From: Amaurobius ferox
Lineage: Eukaryota; Arthropoda; Arachnida; Araneae; Amaurobiidae
DNA length: 64,000 bases
Direction of reading: 5' to 3'
Assembly: GCA_951213105.1 (NCBI GenBank)
Contig: OX578144.1
Span: 79,905,801 to 79,969,800 of the forward strand
Positions 26,188 through 38,964 of the stretch are shown piece by piece. Below the pieces are notes generated by a model that did no database searches, was not told the origin of the DNA, and saw nothing but the letters and a program-made list of their open reading frames with translations. The translations under genes were made by a program, and so were the position numbers. Within the stretch, counting starts at the first letter, position 1. Each line of letters opens with the position of its first letter.

Positions 26188-27390
26188 AAATCTTAGTTTA
26201 CTAACTACGGAGGTAAAGGGAAGGAGTTTAAACTTCATGTTGGGAAAACGCCAAAATCGTTTGAGACAATAATCAAAGGGGTGCTGGGATAAGATATCGC
26301 ATTGCATAGGACAATATGCTGCTATGCATTAAATAATATGCATCAAAACAGTTAATATCGTAAAATAAATTATCAGTACAATGTAAATCATAGTTAAAAA
26401 AATAAAGAATATTCCTACGTACTCAAATGTATTTTTGTTTCCATATATTCTGTAGCCATTTTAAAAAACAGAAATATAATAATTACTGCTTCTACTAATT
26501 AGGAAACTTTAAATTCAAAATATTCAAAAATGAATTAAATAATACACTTTCCTGTTGTCTCAAAGAAGAAAAGATGACATAGTTTTTATACTAGCAACAC
26601 CTAAATGTAATTCTTAAAGCATTATGGCATTTCTCATGCTTTAAATTCATAGGAGTTATATATCATTCTCTAATTCCATGTTACTGATATTGGTAACTTA
26701 CTCTGCTATCTGATAGTAATATTGTTCTTCTCTACTATTATACACTGTGCGTGTTCTTCTCTGTATTTTATTATATTGAAGTATCACGTCGTGATAGTTT
26801 GACATTTTTAGCCATTTTGTGTTTGCACTGTAATAAGTATTTTCACTATCAAATATGTTATTCGAATATATTCAAGTCATGTATTTGTTACACAATAGGA
26901 TTTCTATGAATAGCTCTAACTTGAGAAGTTGGTTCCCCACTATAGGGTAAGCGAAAGTGACGCAATCAGTGGGCGTGGCAACAAGTGACCGAAAGCGACG
27001 TTTTCAAGGGGGGGGGGGGCATTGCCTGTAATCACGTGACTTTTTCATTAAAATGACGACATGAATGACGAGGATTGTGTATTTTCTTTGTAAAAGATGA
27101 TGAAGGTTTTAAGTTACGTTTAATGCATTCGCTTAATCAGATTTCAATTGCTCTTTAAAAAAATTATGCATTTTAAAAGAGACCACGTGGTTTTTTTTTC
27201 ACTTGTTTTTCATAGTTTCTACACTTTTTGCAGATGTTCCTTCAATTGTTTGCCAATTGTCCTTCGATAATTGATAAATACCAGGGGACTATGTACAGGG
27301 AAATTATGGACAAGTACTGCGTTATTTCGTGAATTATCATTATTCTCCAAAGACAATAATGTTAAAAAAAAGCCCATATTTCGAACGATT
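26188..27390. other. Intronic DNA with no recognised gene
   Basis: A+T-rich, with a G-run at about 27009-27019. No repeat partner or coding signal seen. Confidence 0.45.
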
Positions 27391-27672
27391 TACAAGGCAG
27401 GATCAAAAAGTTCGGAGACTGTGTTGAGATCTCCAACCCTGATTGGAGAAAAGGGGAACTATTTTACCGTAGCGTAGAGGCATATATCACACGAGATGTG
27501 AAAAGGAAGAAGCAGGTGTTTTTCCAGACAATGCGTGTCAGTGAACTGTAGTCGTTCGCGTTTGTCAAAAACGGAAATGGCGTTTGAAAAACAACGAGAG
27601 AATATTAAATTCTGCCTGCGTTTGGGGAAGTCGTCGACAGAAACATTACACGTGCTGCAGCAGGAGCTCTAA
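27391..27672 (+). mobile_element. Mariner 5'-end fragment
   Basis: It begins CAAGGCAGGATCAAAAAGTT preceded by TA, shares about 110 bp of terminal and 5' untranslated sequence with the element at 36786, and leads into the start of a transposase frame at 27577. The rest of the element is missing, so it is a 5' remnant. Confidence 0.75.
27577..27672 (+). pseudogene. Mariner transposase N-terminal stub (31 codons)
   Basis: It encodes MAFEKQRENIKFCLRLGKSS then TETLHVLQQEL before a stop. The LGKSxTETLxxLQxAY pattern is the first helix-turn-helix of mariner transposases. The stop removes the second DNA-binding helix-turn-helix and the whole catalytic domain. Confidence 0.7.
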
Positions 27673-28439
27673 TTTTAGCAGGATATATCTAAATTTACGC
27701 TTTAGAACGCTGGCCAGTGACTACGACAAAAATGAGTAGTAGTGTACATTCACTTAAAATCACTTACAGTGCACTTTAACAAATGAAATCCTTACACATA
27801 TATATATTGTTACTCAAGTATTCTAAATAACATATTTTCAGCACAAAGGTAAATTTCGATGCTTGATGGGTTTAGTTTTCAATTTTTATTTGCCATCGTC
27901 GTCAGTTTACCATTACCCGCTATGGTAAAAATAATGCCCTTTTGCCCTTACGTTTCTACGCATTCTACTGCGCAAGCTGTTTATTTCTTGACTACCAGTT
28001 GAAGCGATCTTGACTACTAGTTGAAGCGATGGCAAATACATAATGAAAATAATGTTATTATCTCATCCTTTTCTCGGGATCTAGAGAAAAACAAAACATT
28101 CTAGACTACTTTTTTAAATGATTGGTGAAATTTTTTAAAAGCAGAATCACCCATTTTGCAGCTAAATTGCGTATTAAATATCGACCATGTAATATGCGCG
28201 CGCCATTGAAATAGCATAAGCAGACGATAACTGACTGAACAGTTGGGAGTCAAAATGGCGGCTACGTCAGCCTGTATATTTAGGAGCCTTACTATTCACA
28301 GAACTGATCGACTTATATTCCAACAGTTACTCGATAGTGAAGATATTTTGTAAGCTACAAATACAAAATGGCGAAAGATACAAAAATATCACGCCCTGAT
28401 ACTTTAATGTAAAATGCAAAGAACATACATGGTGTCCAA
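27673..28439. other. Intronic DNA with no recognised feature
   Basis: Mixed composition. A 20-bp local duplication (TTGACTACCAGTTGAAGCGA / TTGACTACTAGTTGAAGCGA) occurs at 27986-28030. Nothing else is recognised. Confidence 0.4.
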
Positions 28440-28668
28440 TAATTGTTGATCTATATAATACTTATTGTGCTGATATTGATATATTTAACTTGACCCCTGC
28501 CTGTTTTAAAAAAGCCTGTTTCAATGCGCTTGATATGTTTACTAATTAGTATTCTTGTATCCTATGTTCTGTACTTTTTAATTTCTTGTGTGGCTACTGT
28601 AACTGGATTTCATCTGTAGTTGCCACGTTAATTGAATAAATAAATAAATAAAAATAAATAAATAATGA
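28440..28668 (+). repeat. LINE-like 3' tail ending in (AAAT)n
   Basis: About 200 bp of 3'UTR-like sequence ends TTGCCACGTTAATTGAATAA followed by AAAT repeats to 28668, the usual 3' end of several LINE clades. No coding part remains. Its exact 5' truncation point is not visible. Confidence 0.45.
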
Positions 28669-30639
28669 TTGAGAAGAATTCGTGAATTCAAATTCAGACG
28701 AGTTTGCAACAACTCTGTCGCTAGCTACCTAGTCGAAAACCGACCTATTCAAATTAATGACGTGTGAAAATGACGCGAGACTAAAATATCAGAAGCGAAC
28801 ATCTTAGCTCTTAACGAGAATATAACGCCATCAAAGTCATGCAAAGTGACTGCATGTGACCCGCATGTTATAGTTCACTTAGTCATAATGAGGAGCATGA
28901 AAATTCCGTTCTCTTCCACGAAAACCGGAATTTAATTACAGATCTCCACACCGTTAACGAGAGAGTGTCGCAGACTGGTAATCAAGGTGGGTGAAAACTG
29001 AAAAGCAATGCCAGGAATAGTTGCCTAAAGTCGTGCCAGCCTTATTTCCTGGACAGGCATTAATGTGATTGGCAAGACTAACACGCAGACGAGCCTTCAG
29101 CCATGGACGATAAGTGGAAGTAGATGGAAATCAACACGTGTGTGGAAGACGCAGGATAAGAAATGTATAATTCATTAGAGGAATGCTAAGTAATACCAAA
29201 CCCTTGCAGTTACGACATATGCTGATCGGGTATCGTATATCTCCGTTTGGAATATAGGGAAATAACTATGATTAAGAGAAATAAGTTGATCCATTCCAAT
29301 TTTAAGAAACTTCCATCTTTTTTTTTTTTGCTTGCAAATTGTAGCGTACATGCCAAAATTCAAAGGGTTAAAATTTGCTAGAGTTGATTAATAGTTGCAT
29401 AAATCAACTATATTTTTAAAAGATTACTTAAATAAATACAAATATTTTTGGCTGTTTCGAACAACTGGACAGCTAGCTAGCTCCTTTTACGACTAAATTA
29501 TGTTCATAGCCTTTAGGAGGAAAACTACATAGCAGAATTTAACTATTCTTCCACATTCATTCATATTCCATATTGCTTATCTTTACTTGTATGATATCAG
29601 TATAAGAATTAAAATAAAGTACCTTTTTACAAATTTTCGTTTGCATTATCCTTTTAAATTTTTTTTGAAAAAATTCCTAAACTTGCTTTTAAGTTGGCAA
29701 CAGATCTATTACATCGTTAATTAGGATGTATTTGATTGATCTGTGTTAATGTATATTATTTTAATACTTTTTACATCCATAACGTAGTTCAAATTGTTAT
29801 TTCAATATATTGTATTCTCGAACAAACTGGGCAAATTGAATAAAATTTGGCAATATTATTATAATCAATAACCGTCAAAGGTCTATTAATTTTCGGACAG
29901 ATAGGACTCGAGGGGGAGGGATGCCCTCAATTTTTTTCAAACTTTTTTCTTAAGGTGGGAGGGGGGAGGATATTAAAAATGTTATATCAAAATATGTTAC
30001 AAATAAATAAGGATGCTATTATTTAGGAGTTATCACGAATCGTTCGCGTGATATTAGATAATTCCACAGAGGTCACATCTCTGGAAAGAATCAGGCGATT
30101 TCCATTAAATGGGTATGGTTATTTTAATACGTAGCGATATGAGAAATCTCTGTAATGAGAGAGAAATCTGCGTAATGAGAAATCTCAAATTTGTATTACT
30201 GTTTATCTGTAAGGAAAGCTATGTGTCGGACATACTAATTTTTTTTTTTACACTACGCAAACTTCTAACTCCCATTGTAGCACCCAATAATTTTCAAAGT
30301 TCTTTATCTTCCATTGAGGTTGTGAATCTATCTAGCTATTTCGCGAATATGCAACCAGGAATGATTTCAACTTTTAATTGCAATTTTACTCCTCACTTAT
30401 TTTCCCTCCTAGTAACTAGTAACATGTTACTATCTTCGAGAGGATTCCTCCGATTGCCTCGCTTCGGAGAATTGCTCCCAAACTCGCGATAATATTCGTC
30501 CGTATACACGACGATGTCGAAACCGGGCTCGACCTCTAGACTCGTTAATGAAGATGCTTGAAAACGGGCAAGATAGATAACTCTGACTTAATCGTGGGTA
30601 CACTTCGCGTCCTTGGGCTCTGGCCTCACACGTCGTGAA
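28669..30639. other. Intronic DNA with no recognised gene
   Basis: The 28670-29170 part is less A+T-rich; 29390-30070 is strongly A+T-rich. A purine-rich patch is at about 29909-29970. The 85-codon minus-strand frame near 30430-30687 overlaps the inverted repeat at 30640 and has no recognisable domain. Confidence 0.4.
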
Positions 30640-30908
30640 CGGGCTGTGGCAGCAACTCGCATTGCTTGCAGAACTGACCTTTTGCAATTAGCCTTTTGTT
30701 TACGGGTGGGACAGCGTCACGGGTGGGATATTGGCGTCCATGGACGCCAATGCCTGGGAAGGGGGATCGAACTGTTTGGAATAGGGTATGTCAAATACCT
30801 GTCTTTTTGAGAGGTTCTTTGTTTGGGATGGACGCTGTCCCACCCGTAAGCAAAAGGTTAATTGCAAAAGGTCAGTTCAGTAAGCAATGAGAGCTGCTGC
30901 CGTAGCAC
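30640..30908. mobile_element. Palindromic MITE copy 2 inside a longer inverted repeat
   Basis: The inner MITE (30692-30857) has the same CCTTTTG...ACGGGTGGGACAGCGTC ends as the copy at 17542. Its flanks are also inverted: GAACTGACCTTTTGCAATTA on the left pairs with TTAATTGCAAAAGGTCAGTT on the right. Weaker pairing extends to about 30646 and 30908. Either the true element is about 265 bp or the MITE inserted into the centre of a palindromic site. Confidence 0.75.
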
Positions 30909-31020
30909 GAGCACGAAAGGTTAACGCAGACATCTAGCGAAGATGAGCATTGTCGGAAAAACTTGAGGCTATACAACAGCATTGTAAATTTAAATGTACA
31001 ACAACGATATCACAAAATCT

Positions 31021-31310
31021 GTTGTTGTTGTTGCATATGACCCCTGTTTCTGCAGAGCACGAATACAGGTCAAGTGACACCAGAAGAAGGACAGAGAGAG
31101 AATAACACACAAGACAATAATACAAAGTTTATTAATACATGCAAGCATCACTGACTAAGGTCTGAAGGGTGCAGTTTCTCATTTATCGAGGACCCAGAAG
31201 GCGGAAGACTGACTTCATCCTCAGGAAAACAGCCATACCTTACTCGGGATTCGAACCCAAGCCCACTAGACAGCAGCCAGTGACGCTATCCACTTCACCA
31301 CCTGGGCGGC
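31021..31310 (-). mobile_element. tRNA-derived SINE with 11-bp target duplication
   Basis: The minus-strand head carries an A-box-like GGTGGTGAAGTGGATAGC and a B box GGGTTCGAATCCC (about 31255). The body runs to a (CAA)n tail at 31033-31021. TCACAAAATCT flanks it at 31010-31020 and 31311-31321. It is antisense to nothing coding and lies in sense orientation to the semaphorin transcript. Confidence 0.88.
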
Positions 31311-31321
31311 TCACAAAATCT

Positions 31322-32514
31322 AATGTGGATTATACATGAGTTTCATAACAGACTCTAACGAGTTTTTTTTTTCTTTTTATCATCTCTTTTCTAATGAATT
31401 ACATTGAATTTAATTACACAAAATAACAAATGGTACGGATAATTTAAAATTATATCAAATCTGCAATTCAAAAATTATAATTTCCGTTTAGTTAGGCTAG
31501 GGGGTATTTTAAAAAGATGGCAGGTCGCAAAACATTACCCCCCCCCCCCCCTCCCTCCCCTCAAAAAAGAAGGAAAAAAAATAGTAAACTTTGAGCCCTT
31601 ACAGCATCGACCACGGAACATAACTTAGCGGATCTGTATTTTTTACTTTTCCCTTTGGGTTGAAAAATTAGGCGGTGTACAGAAGTCCTTCCTGACTCTC
31701 CAGAAACTCCGGTGACTTAGAAGGCTGAAACTTTGCAAACTTTATAATATCGATTAAGGGATAGAATCAAAATGAGCCAATCTGCAAATAATTTTTTAAA
31801 TTAGTTTTCTTAGAATTTTTGTAATACTTTTTAGTTTGCGGAGTTTGTGCATTTTTTAAGATTCAATTCTGAATTCTTCTTTAAGTGTTTATAAATTAAT
31901 GACCTTTTAGTTTCTTCTTAATTTCTTTTATTAAATCGTTTTGTATCGAACTCTGTGATCGATATTTATTCGAATGTTCATCGAATTCTCGCATTCTTCC
32001 TTTTTGACCAGTATGCTGATGTTGATTTTCATATGCAATCGTCCAATGCCGGATCAATAATTAACATTAATATATTTTGGTCATCACCAGAAATTGCCCA
32101 GCGCTACTTGTTTTGAGATTGGGTTTGATAACAGCTCAAAACAAATAGTTATTCTCTATTTTGAAAGATTTGTTACTATACACGTAACTCTAACGCCATT
32201 GTTTCCAGTATGTCTGTTTCTCTGTTTCTTTGTTATTATCCATTTTCATTAGTTGCTGTTTTGTTCACTGTAAATTGGACTAGTTGTAAACATTGATCCT
32301 TTTTATTAATAATTTGCTTTCAAATTTCTTAAAGGTGTATATATGTAATATAGGCTACAATAATCCAGGGAAGAGGCATTTTACGCGTTACCAAAATCTA
32401 CTTTATTATATGACACTCATAAAATATACTTAGTTACATAGGCCGGCCGAGCTCCGGCATCCAGCTCTCAAGAAATCGCAATGCCGTCCGGGTAGTTTTT
32501 CACAAGTACAAATT
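31322..32514. other. Intronic DNA with no recognised gene
   Basis: It holds a long C-run at about 31539-31552 followed by CTCCCTCCCC. The rest is A+T-rich with no coding or repeat signal. Confidence 0.45.
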
Positions 32515-33147
32515 ACATTTACATCGGAGGGGGAGGGATATGAGGCATGGGGCACATGCTGTCTTCGCGTTTTAGGCTTTAAAAATGTGATGGTGAAGCA
32601 GTTTCATGTGAGAAAGTTTATGTAGAGGTTAAGATTAGTGACCATATATGGTATGGTCGACGAAAAGAGGAAGTGCTGGCAGACTCTGTTATTATTAGTG
32701 GCGTGGGGTAGAATTTAATATAGTTGCAATACGTGCTGGACATGAAATAGGAATCTGGAATAATAATTATGAAAGAAAAGGTCGCGTTATTGGGAAAAGC
32801 TTAAAATTTCTGTATCATATATATATATAATTGAAGATTTTTATGATTACTTGTAATATATATACCCGAGAAATACCAAAGAAAATTGCTTGTAAACTGA
32901 AGGTTTTTGCAAATCAGAAGCCTAGTGTAGCACGATGAGCTATGCAAGAAGTTTGGAAATTGAATAAATGGAATTTAGTGAATATAAAAGGAATAAAATG
33001 AATATGAAAAGCATTTCTGAAACCATGTACGTTATCAAGGGCCATACATGTTTCATTAATGCTGATTCTACGTTTCTGTTTACACAACTGTAAAATGTAT
33101 TACAGAAATATATATATATATATACACATATATACATATATATATAC

Positions 33148-33202
<55 letters not shown>

Positions 33203-33530
33203 TATATATATATGATACATAAATTTTAAGCCTTTCCCAATAACGTGCCCTTTTCTTTCACAGTTATCTTATTATTCCAAATTCCTATCTCATGCCCAGC
33301 ACACATTGCAACTACATTAAATTATATCCCTCGCCACTAATATTAACAAGTCTGCAGACACTTCCTCGTTTCCTCGATCATACCATATATGGTCACTAAA
33401 CTTAACCCTATGTAAACGTTCTCATTGAAATTGCAAATTGCATTCCCAATCACATTTTTAAAGCCTAAACCGTTAAGATAGCAGTCACCTGCCTCATATC
33501 CTCCCTCCCCCTCTGATGAAAATGTATTTT
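32515..33530. mobile_element. About 1-kb foldback element with (TA)n core
   Basis: The left arm (32515-32822) and right arm (33205-33530) are imperfect inverted repeats over about 300 bp. Matching words include GGAGGGGGAGGGATATGAGG, GACCATATATGG and TTCATGTC/GCATGAGAT-type segments. Between the arms lie unique sequence and long (TA)n/(CA)n tracts at 33110-33212. No transposase is present. The element is non-autonomous and its superfamily is not determined. Confidence 0.75.
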
Positions 33531-33739
33531 GCAATTATTAAGAACGACGCAGACGGCACACAGATTTGGTGAGAGCTGATTTCTATAACTTAAATTGTAT
33601 CTTCCTTGGACTATTCCCGTCAAATATTATATATATATATATGTCTTAATTTCTTTTATTTCTTTGTATTTTATAGTAATTTTTGGAATTGTGTATTATG
33701 AGTTACTACATACATTCTAACATTGGATTTACTAATTTA

Positions 33740-33740
<1 letters not shown>

Positions 33741-33833
<93 letters not shown>
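33741..33833. repeat. (TA)n microsatellite, about 46 dinucleotides
   Basis: Uninterrupted TA alternation over about 90 bp. Long TA tracts can extrude cruciforms and are often mis-sized in assemblies. Confidence 0.95.
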
Positions 33834-33837
<4 letters not shown>

Positions 33838-36540
33838 GTGATGTAGTAATTAAAATCGTTGGAATATGGGCATCGTATATCGAATCACAATCGTATCTTA
33901 AGTTCCCACCCCCTTGAGCTCCCACACCTAGTTACAGCAACCACCATCGTTACACATCATGACTAAACGGATAATTTATTTCAAACGCGTCCTATGATTG
34001 AATACTCAATCATGTTCTCAACGCGGAATATTGGCTCCAGTTTCTCACAGGGGAATAAGCTACCCAGCCTCCTAAAATGAATTGCGCTCTCCACACACGT
34101 CATTAATACAGCAATTTTTTCCTCCAACCCTCCATGCAGTACTTTTTTAAGACTCATGTCTTGGATAAAAAATCGAAGGGAAAAAAAAAGAACGAAACTT
34201 CATTCTCGATAGTAAGAGAAAACCTTTAATTATGTACCAGCAGCCAACCTCCAGGCGACTTCAATCAAGGAGAAGAAAGAACGATTTTTTTTTACTGCAC
34301 TACTAATTTTTTGTGCCCTCCTGTTTGTTTTCCACGGTGGCACTGTGAGAAATATTCGCTGCCGCACCCAGAGAGCGCTTTGAATCGATGTCCGCCATGA
34401 AATGCAAATTATATCGATGAGAAGAAGTAATCGATGACGAGATCTGAGTCACCCCATACTTAGCGCTTTCATTTTTTACTTGTTTCTTACGTGCTCTGAC
34501 AGCAACAATGAAGGATTATTTACATTGATATCGAGGGTGATAAGATTTTTATCACTAAATAATAAGTACGTAAGGGTCCTGCAGGAAAGAGGTATTGAAA
34601 GAACTTTTAATCCCTACACCGCGTTTCTATTTACCTGATCTAGAATAGAAAGTAAATCGAATTCTAGATTCTGGAATACATTCCAGTGGGCTTCATCAAC
34701 AGAAAACATTCATCTTATTATCTTATCACAAACATGCAATCTACAAGTTTACAATTAACATTCCATGCACCACTGGTCAACAACGATAGATTGAACTCTT
34801 AGGGGCCCAATCATTGAAATAAATAAATAAATAAATAAACACCCCAATTTACTAAAAAAAATCAACTCTAAATCATCCTGCAATAAAATACTTCTTTATT
34901 AACATCATTAACGTTTTTATTAAAGGTGTCTTTCAAAGTCCTTTTCATCAGGAAGGAGAGACAGAGCAACCACACCAGCGAATGCTATACGAGGTTTTTG
35001 CCTGCTGCTGGTTTAGTTCGTCTGTCTCTCTGAGGCTGTTTATGCTTTTGATACTAGATGATACCTTCAAATAAAATTTTAGGTTGTTATTAACGAAGTG
35101 TTTTTATTGCAGCTTGAGTAAATTTATTTCAACCAAACTGCATTTGAAATGTTATTAAAACAATTCGTTAGTAAAACAGTATAAAACAAATATGTAAAGG
35201 TATCAACCATATTATACCATACTATATCAACCATACTATATATATTTCAATTCTATATAATTCAAAAAAACAAAATGGCCTGATTTTTCGGATTAGCTTC
35301 CCCCGAAACGTTTTAGTTGTTTCCGAGCAGTAATTGACTCACCCCGATATACTGTGCTATCAGATATGAAGTTTCACTTTTTACCTACTTGATATTTTTC
35401 TGAGATAAAGGAATTACAATAAAATTATATAGGTAATGATATCAGAGGTAAAAAAAGTACAAAGCAAAACGGAAGTTTTGATGCTTATGATAGTGATTTC
35501 TATATAGATAGCAATAAGGAAGGCTTTCTGAGCTACTTTACTTATTCACTTTTCCTAAAATATAGTATATGTAAAGAAAATGTATTGTGTCGAATTTTGA
35601 GAGATGTAAAAGTTTTAAATATCCCTGAATACAAATCGCCCATTTTTTCAATAATATATCCGCGGCTGTCTGTGTCTATGGCAAACCTCGAACAAAATGA
35701 GATATCATATGAAATTTGGTACGATTATTAAACGAAAGAAACTTAATGGTTTTAAGGAAGTCTAAGTCTACAGGTCTTCAATTTTTCATACATAATTTCG
35801 AAAATAGACTAAACATTATAAAATTAAATTTATGTTAAATTTTTAAAAAAATAATCAATTTTTGTATTTAAAAGTAAATTAATAAAAATGCTAAATAAGA
35901 ATTTTATCAATTTAAAAAATACAAAAACATAAACCTTCTTTTCAGCATCTATGCTTGGCAAAAAACATCGGGAGATTAGTCTAAAACGAGCTAGATGTTT
36001 GGAACTATTTCCCATGGGAAAAATAAAATAAGCAGCTAATTTGGTCTAAAGTATCAGCATAGGAATTCCCACATTAAAATCTCTGCACGCCGGAAACTAC
36101 TTCACAGAAACGATATTTTTTCTGATCGAAGACTATAAAATTATTGTTTTACAACGATGGGGGGTGAGTTTTACATGAAATGGTCTTCAATTAGCACCAG
36201 AGAAAGTTTTTTTTTTTTCCCCCAAAAGAAGTTCAAATAGATTCGTTTTTTTGTAAGTCACGTATTTAGAGAATCGTATAAATTTCTATGTAAATAGTCT
36301 TTTTTTTAAAGTTTTATATAGTGTCCTTTTAGAAGGAATAATCACTTTTTGGAGTGAATAACTCTGTCTGAAATTAGAGCCTTACGAAAATGTAAACATT
36401 TTGAACGTTTATATACGTATATCCGAACTTTATATAAAAAAAATTAAAACAGTGCATACTTATTTTGTCGGAAACAAGGTATCATTTATGAATATACAAA
36501 AATAATTTCGATATTTTGAGCTATTTTTTTTCTGATTATA
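33834..36540. other. Intronic DNA, mostly unrecognised
   Basis: At about 34640-34840 there is a possible LINE 3' tail ending in (AAAT)n. At about 35570-35830 lies a decayed segment with a GAAATTTGGTACGATTATTA-like block, recalling the internal blocks of the TCTGATG family. No coding signal. Confidence 0.4.
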
Positions 36541-36751
36541 TATATATGTATATATAATTGAAGAATTTTTATTTTACTTGTATTATATATACCTGAGATT
36601 GATCATTAATAAAAAATGTTCTGTATAGCAAAAGTAAATGGAAGACGGATTGAAATATAAATGTGATATCAAAAAGCAGTGGAATATTTAAAAAAACATG
36701 ATAAGCAAACATTATAAATAAAACAGGTACTAAATTGGTATAAAATACCCC

Positions 36752-36785
<34 letters not shown>

Positions 36786-36790
<5 letters not shown>

Positions 36791-37208
36791 AGGTAGGATC
36801 AAAAAGTTCGGAGACTGTGCTGATATATCCAATCCTGATTGGAGGAGAGGGGAACTATTTTACCGTGGCGTAGTGGCATATGAGACGCGAGATGTGAAAA
36901 GGAAGAAGCAGTTGTTTTTCCTGCACCTTCTGCAGCAGGTGCAATGTTTCTGTCGGCGATTCCCCAAACGCTGGTAGAATTCGATATTAGCACGTTGTTC
37001 TTCAAACGCCATTTCAGTTTTCGACGAACGCGAACGACTACAGTTCACTGACACGCATTGTCTGGAAAACCCTGCACTGCGGACCTGCTTCTCCCTTTTC
37101 ACATCTCGCGTCCCATGTGCCTCTACACCACGGTAAAATAGTTCCCCTCTCCTCCAATCAGGGTTGGAGATATCAGCACAGTCTCCGTACTTTTTGATCC
37201 TACCTTGC
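36786..37208. mobile_element. Mariner-derived MITE with about 110-bp terminal inverted repeats
   Basis: Both ends read CAAGGTAGGATCAAAAAGT and continue as inverted repeats through AACTATTTTACCG for about 110 bp. Inside, on the minus strand from 37012, is a transposase start: MAFEEQRANIEFYQRLGN, after which the frame is scrambled. Thus it is a 5' half of mariner recombined with an inverted copy of its own end. A (TA)n tract lies directly to its left. Confidence 0.82.
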
Positions 37209-38964
37209 AAGTATGTATGTATGTATATAAAAAGCTTTTCTCTGAACAAGCTTTCGCTTCACTTAGCTTACTTTCACTCGAAATATTTTCTAAACTTCAA
37301 AAGATAGAAATTAATAATAAGTGAAAAAATATTCAATAGGAAATTCGGTTTCTAGATCAATCATTTGTTTTTAGAAACATTTAAGCAATCGCCTTGTCCA
37401 GTAGGAGAAGATTACAAATTTTCCGTTTCTAAAGTTTATAATGCTTATATCGCCAAAAAGCAGAGCAAAAAAAAAAAGAGCAAGCAATAAGCGAATAATT
37501 TGTAGTCCTTTGGAAGCCTTATAAGAACGTATAATTCGGGTTCTTAGCTTTTGAAATATAGTGATTATAATTTCGAAAACATCTTATTTATTTTATTTTA
37601 CAAGATGTTATTTCACACAAAACAATTCCAGCACCATCAGACTGAAGCCACCATCGATTTCTTTTTTAATGGTTAAATATTCGACATTTTTAATTTTATT
37701 AGGATGATTAAAAATGATTTAACATTTTGTTGTAAATACGAATTAAATAAATGTAATAAATTAGCTTAACACAAACACTCGTTTTAGACATAGAAATAAA
37801 AAGAATATATACAATATGGATTCCATAATAAATAAAATTTCTTTTCGCTAAATTCAATTATTTCCCCCCACATTATTCTGCGATGAAATTTGAGAGGAAG
37901 CAACTTTCTTACGAAGACAGACCACGCCATTGCGTCTCTGATAATTTCACTACATAAATTTATGACAATTCAAAATTCGAGACAAAATCACCTAATAGTA
38001 AAAAAAAAAAATGTCAAAAGAAAAAAAAAAAGCATCAAACTGACTGACAAGTAAGAAAAAAAAGAAAGAAAGATATCACACTCCTATCATACTTTGCAGG
38101 GTCACCCTGGTGATAGCGCAAAAAGCATTCGTTTTAACACGACCGATGAAAGAAAATGAGAGAGAGAAGACTGAGAGAAAAATGGCCATTCATCAGTTTT
38201 TCTCTTTTCCTACTAGTTTTAGAACGCCTTTTTTTATAGGATTAGAGGAGCATCTGATATAACCTGTCTGTCGAAGAAGGGGCGAATGACACTGTACAGT
38301 GTACAGAGTCTTCTTTTCAAAAGAACATTTTTCTGCTTTATGTTTAGAATGACGTTGTATCTTATATGTTAGTAGCAATGAAATGTTTTATCACCAGTTA
38401 AGAAAGAGGATGTGCTTTGCAACTGCCTATATTTTTCAATTTTTTTTACAGCCGCGTTTGCAGGATAATCACAGTCAGTAGATTCATGAAGTTATTTTTT
38501 TTTTCAAAAATTTACAGAGGCAAAGCCGTTATTTATAAATCAGATGTAAAGTCCAAAATGTACCAGGGTTACAACTGCTATTTTAAAAGTTAAATTCAGT
38601 AAAATTTAGAAGAGCGCAAAACTATTGTTTAAACAGTTTAAATGTTTAACACTCCTTACAACTTTAAATCATTCACTTCACCATACCTTTATTCTGTGAA
38701 ATGAGTGAGACTTCTTGAAGGGGGAAAAAAATAACTTACAACTGTTTCATGAGCCAAGGAAAATGTTCTGCAATTTTTAGAACTGGTTGGAAGGAGATAC
38801 AAAAATATTGTCATAGGTTCGAAAAGTATTGGCATAGTATGTATGCAAAATTATTGGCACAGGTTCAAAAAGAGATGCAAAAGTATTGTCCAACAGAATT
38901 GCTCCATAAAATAAAAACTAAGGTCGGCCACAGGATCTATTTCCATTGGGAGTTAAGTCAAACT
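37209..38964. other. Intronic DNA with no recognised feature
   Basis: A+T-rich, with A-runs around 38000-38070. Short frames near 38193-38378 and 38749-38994 show no domain. Confidence 0.45.

Noticed and set aside
33743..33925. Frame encoding alternating Tyr-Ile
   Set aside because: Translation of a (TA)n microsatellite.
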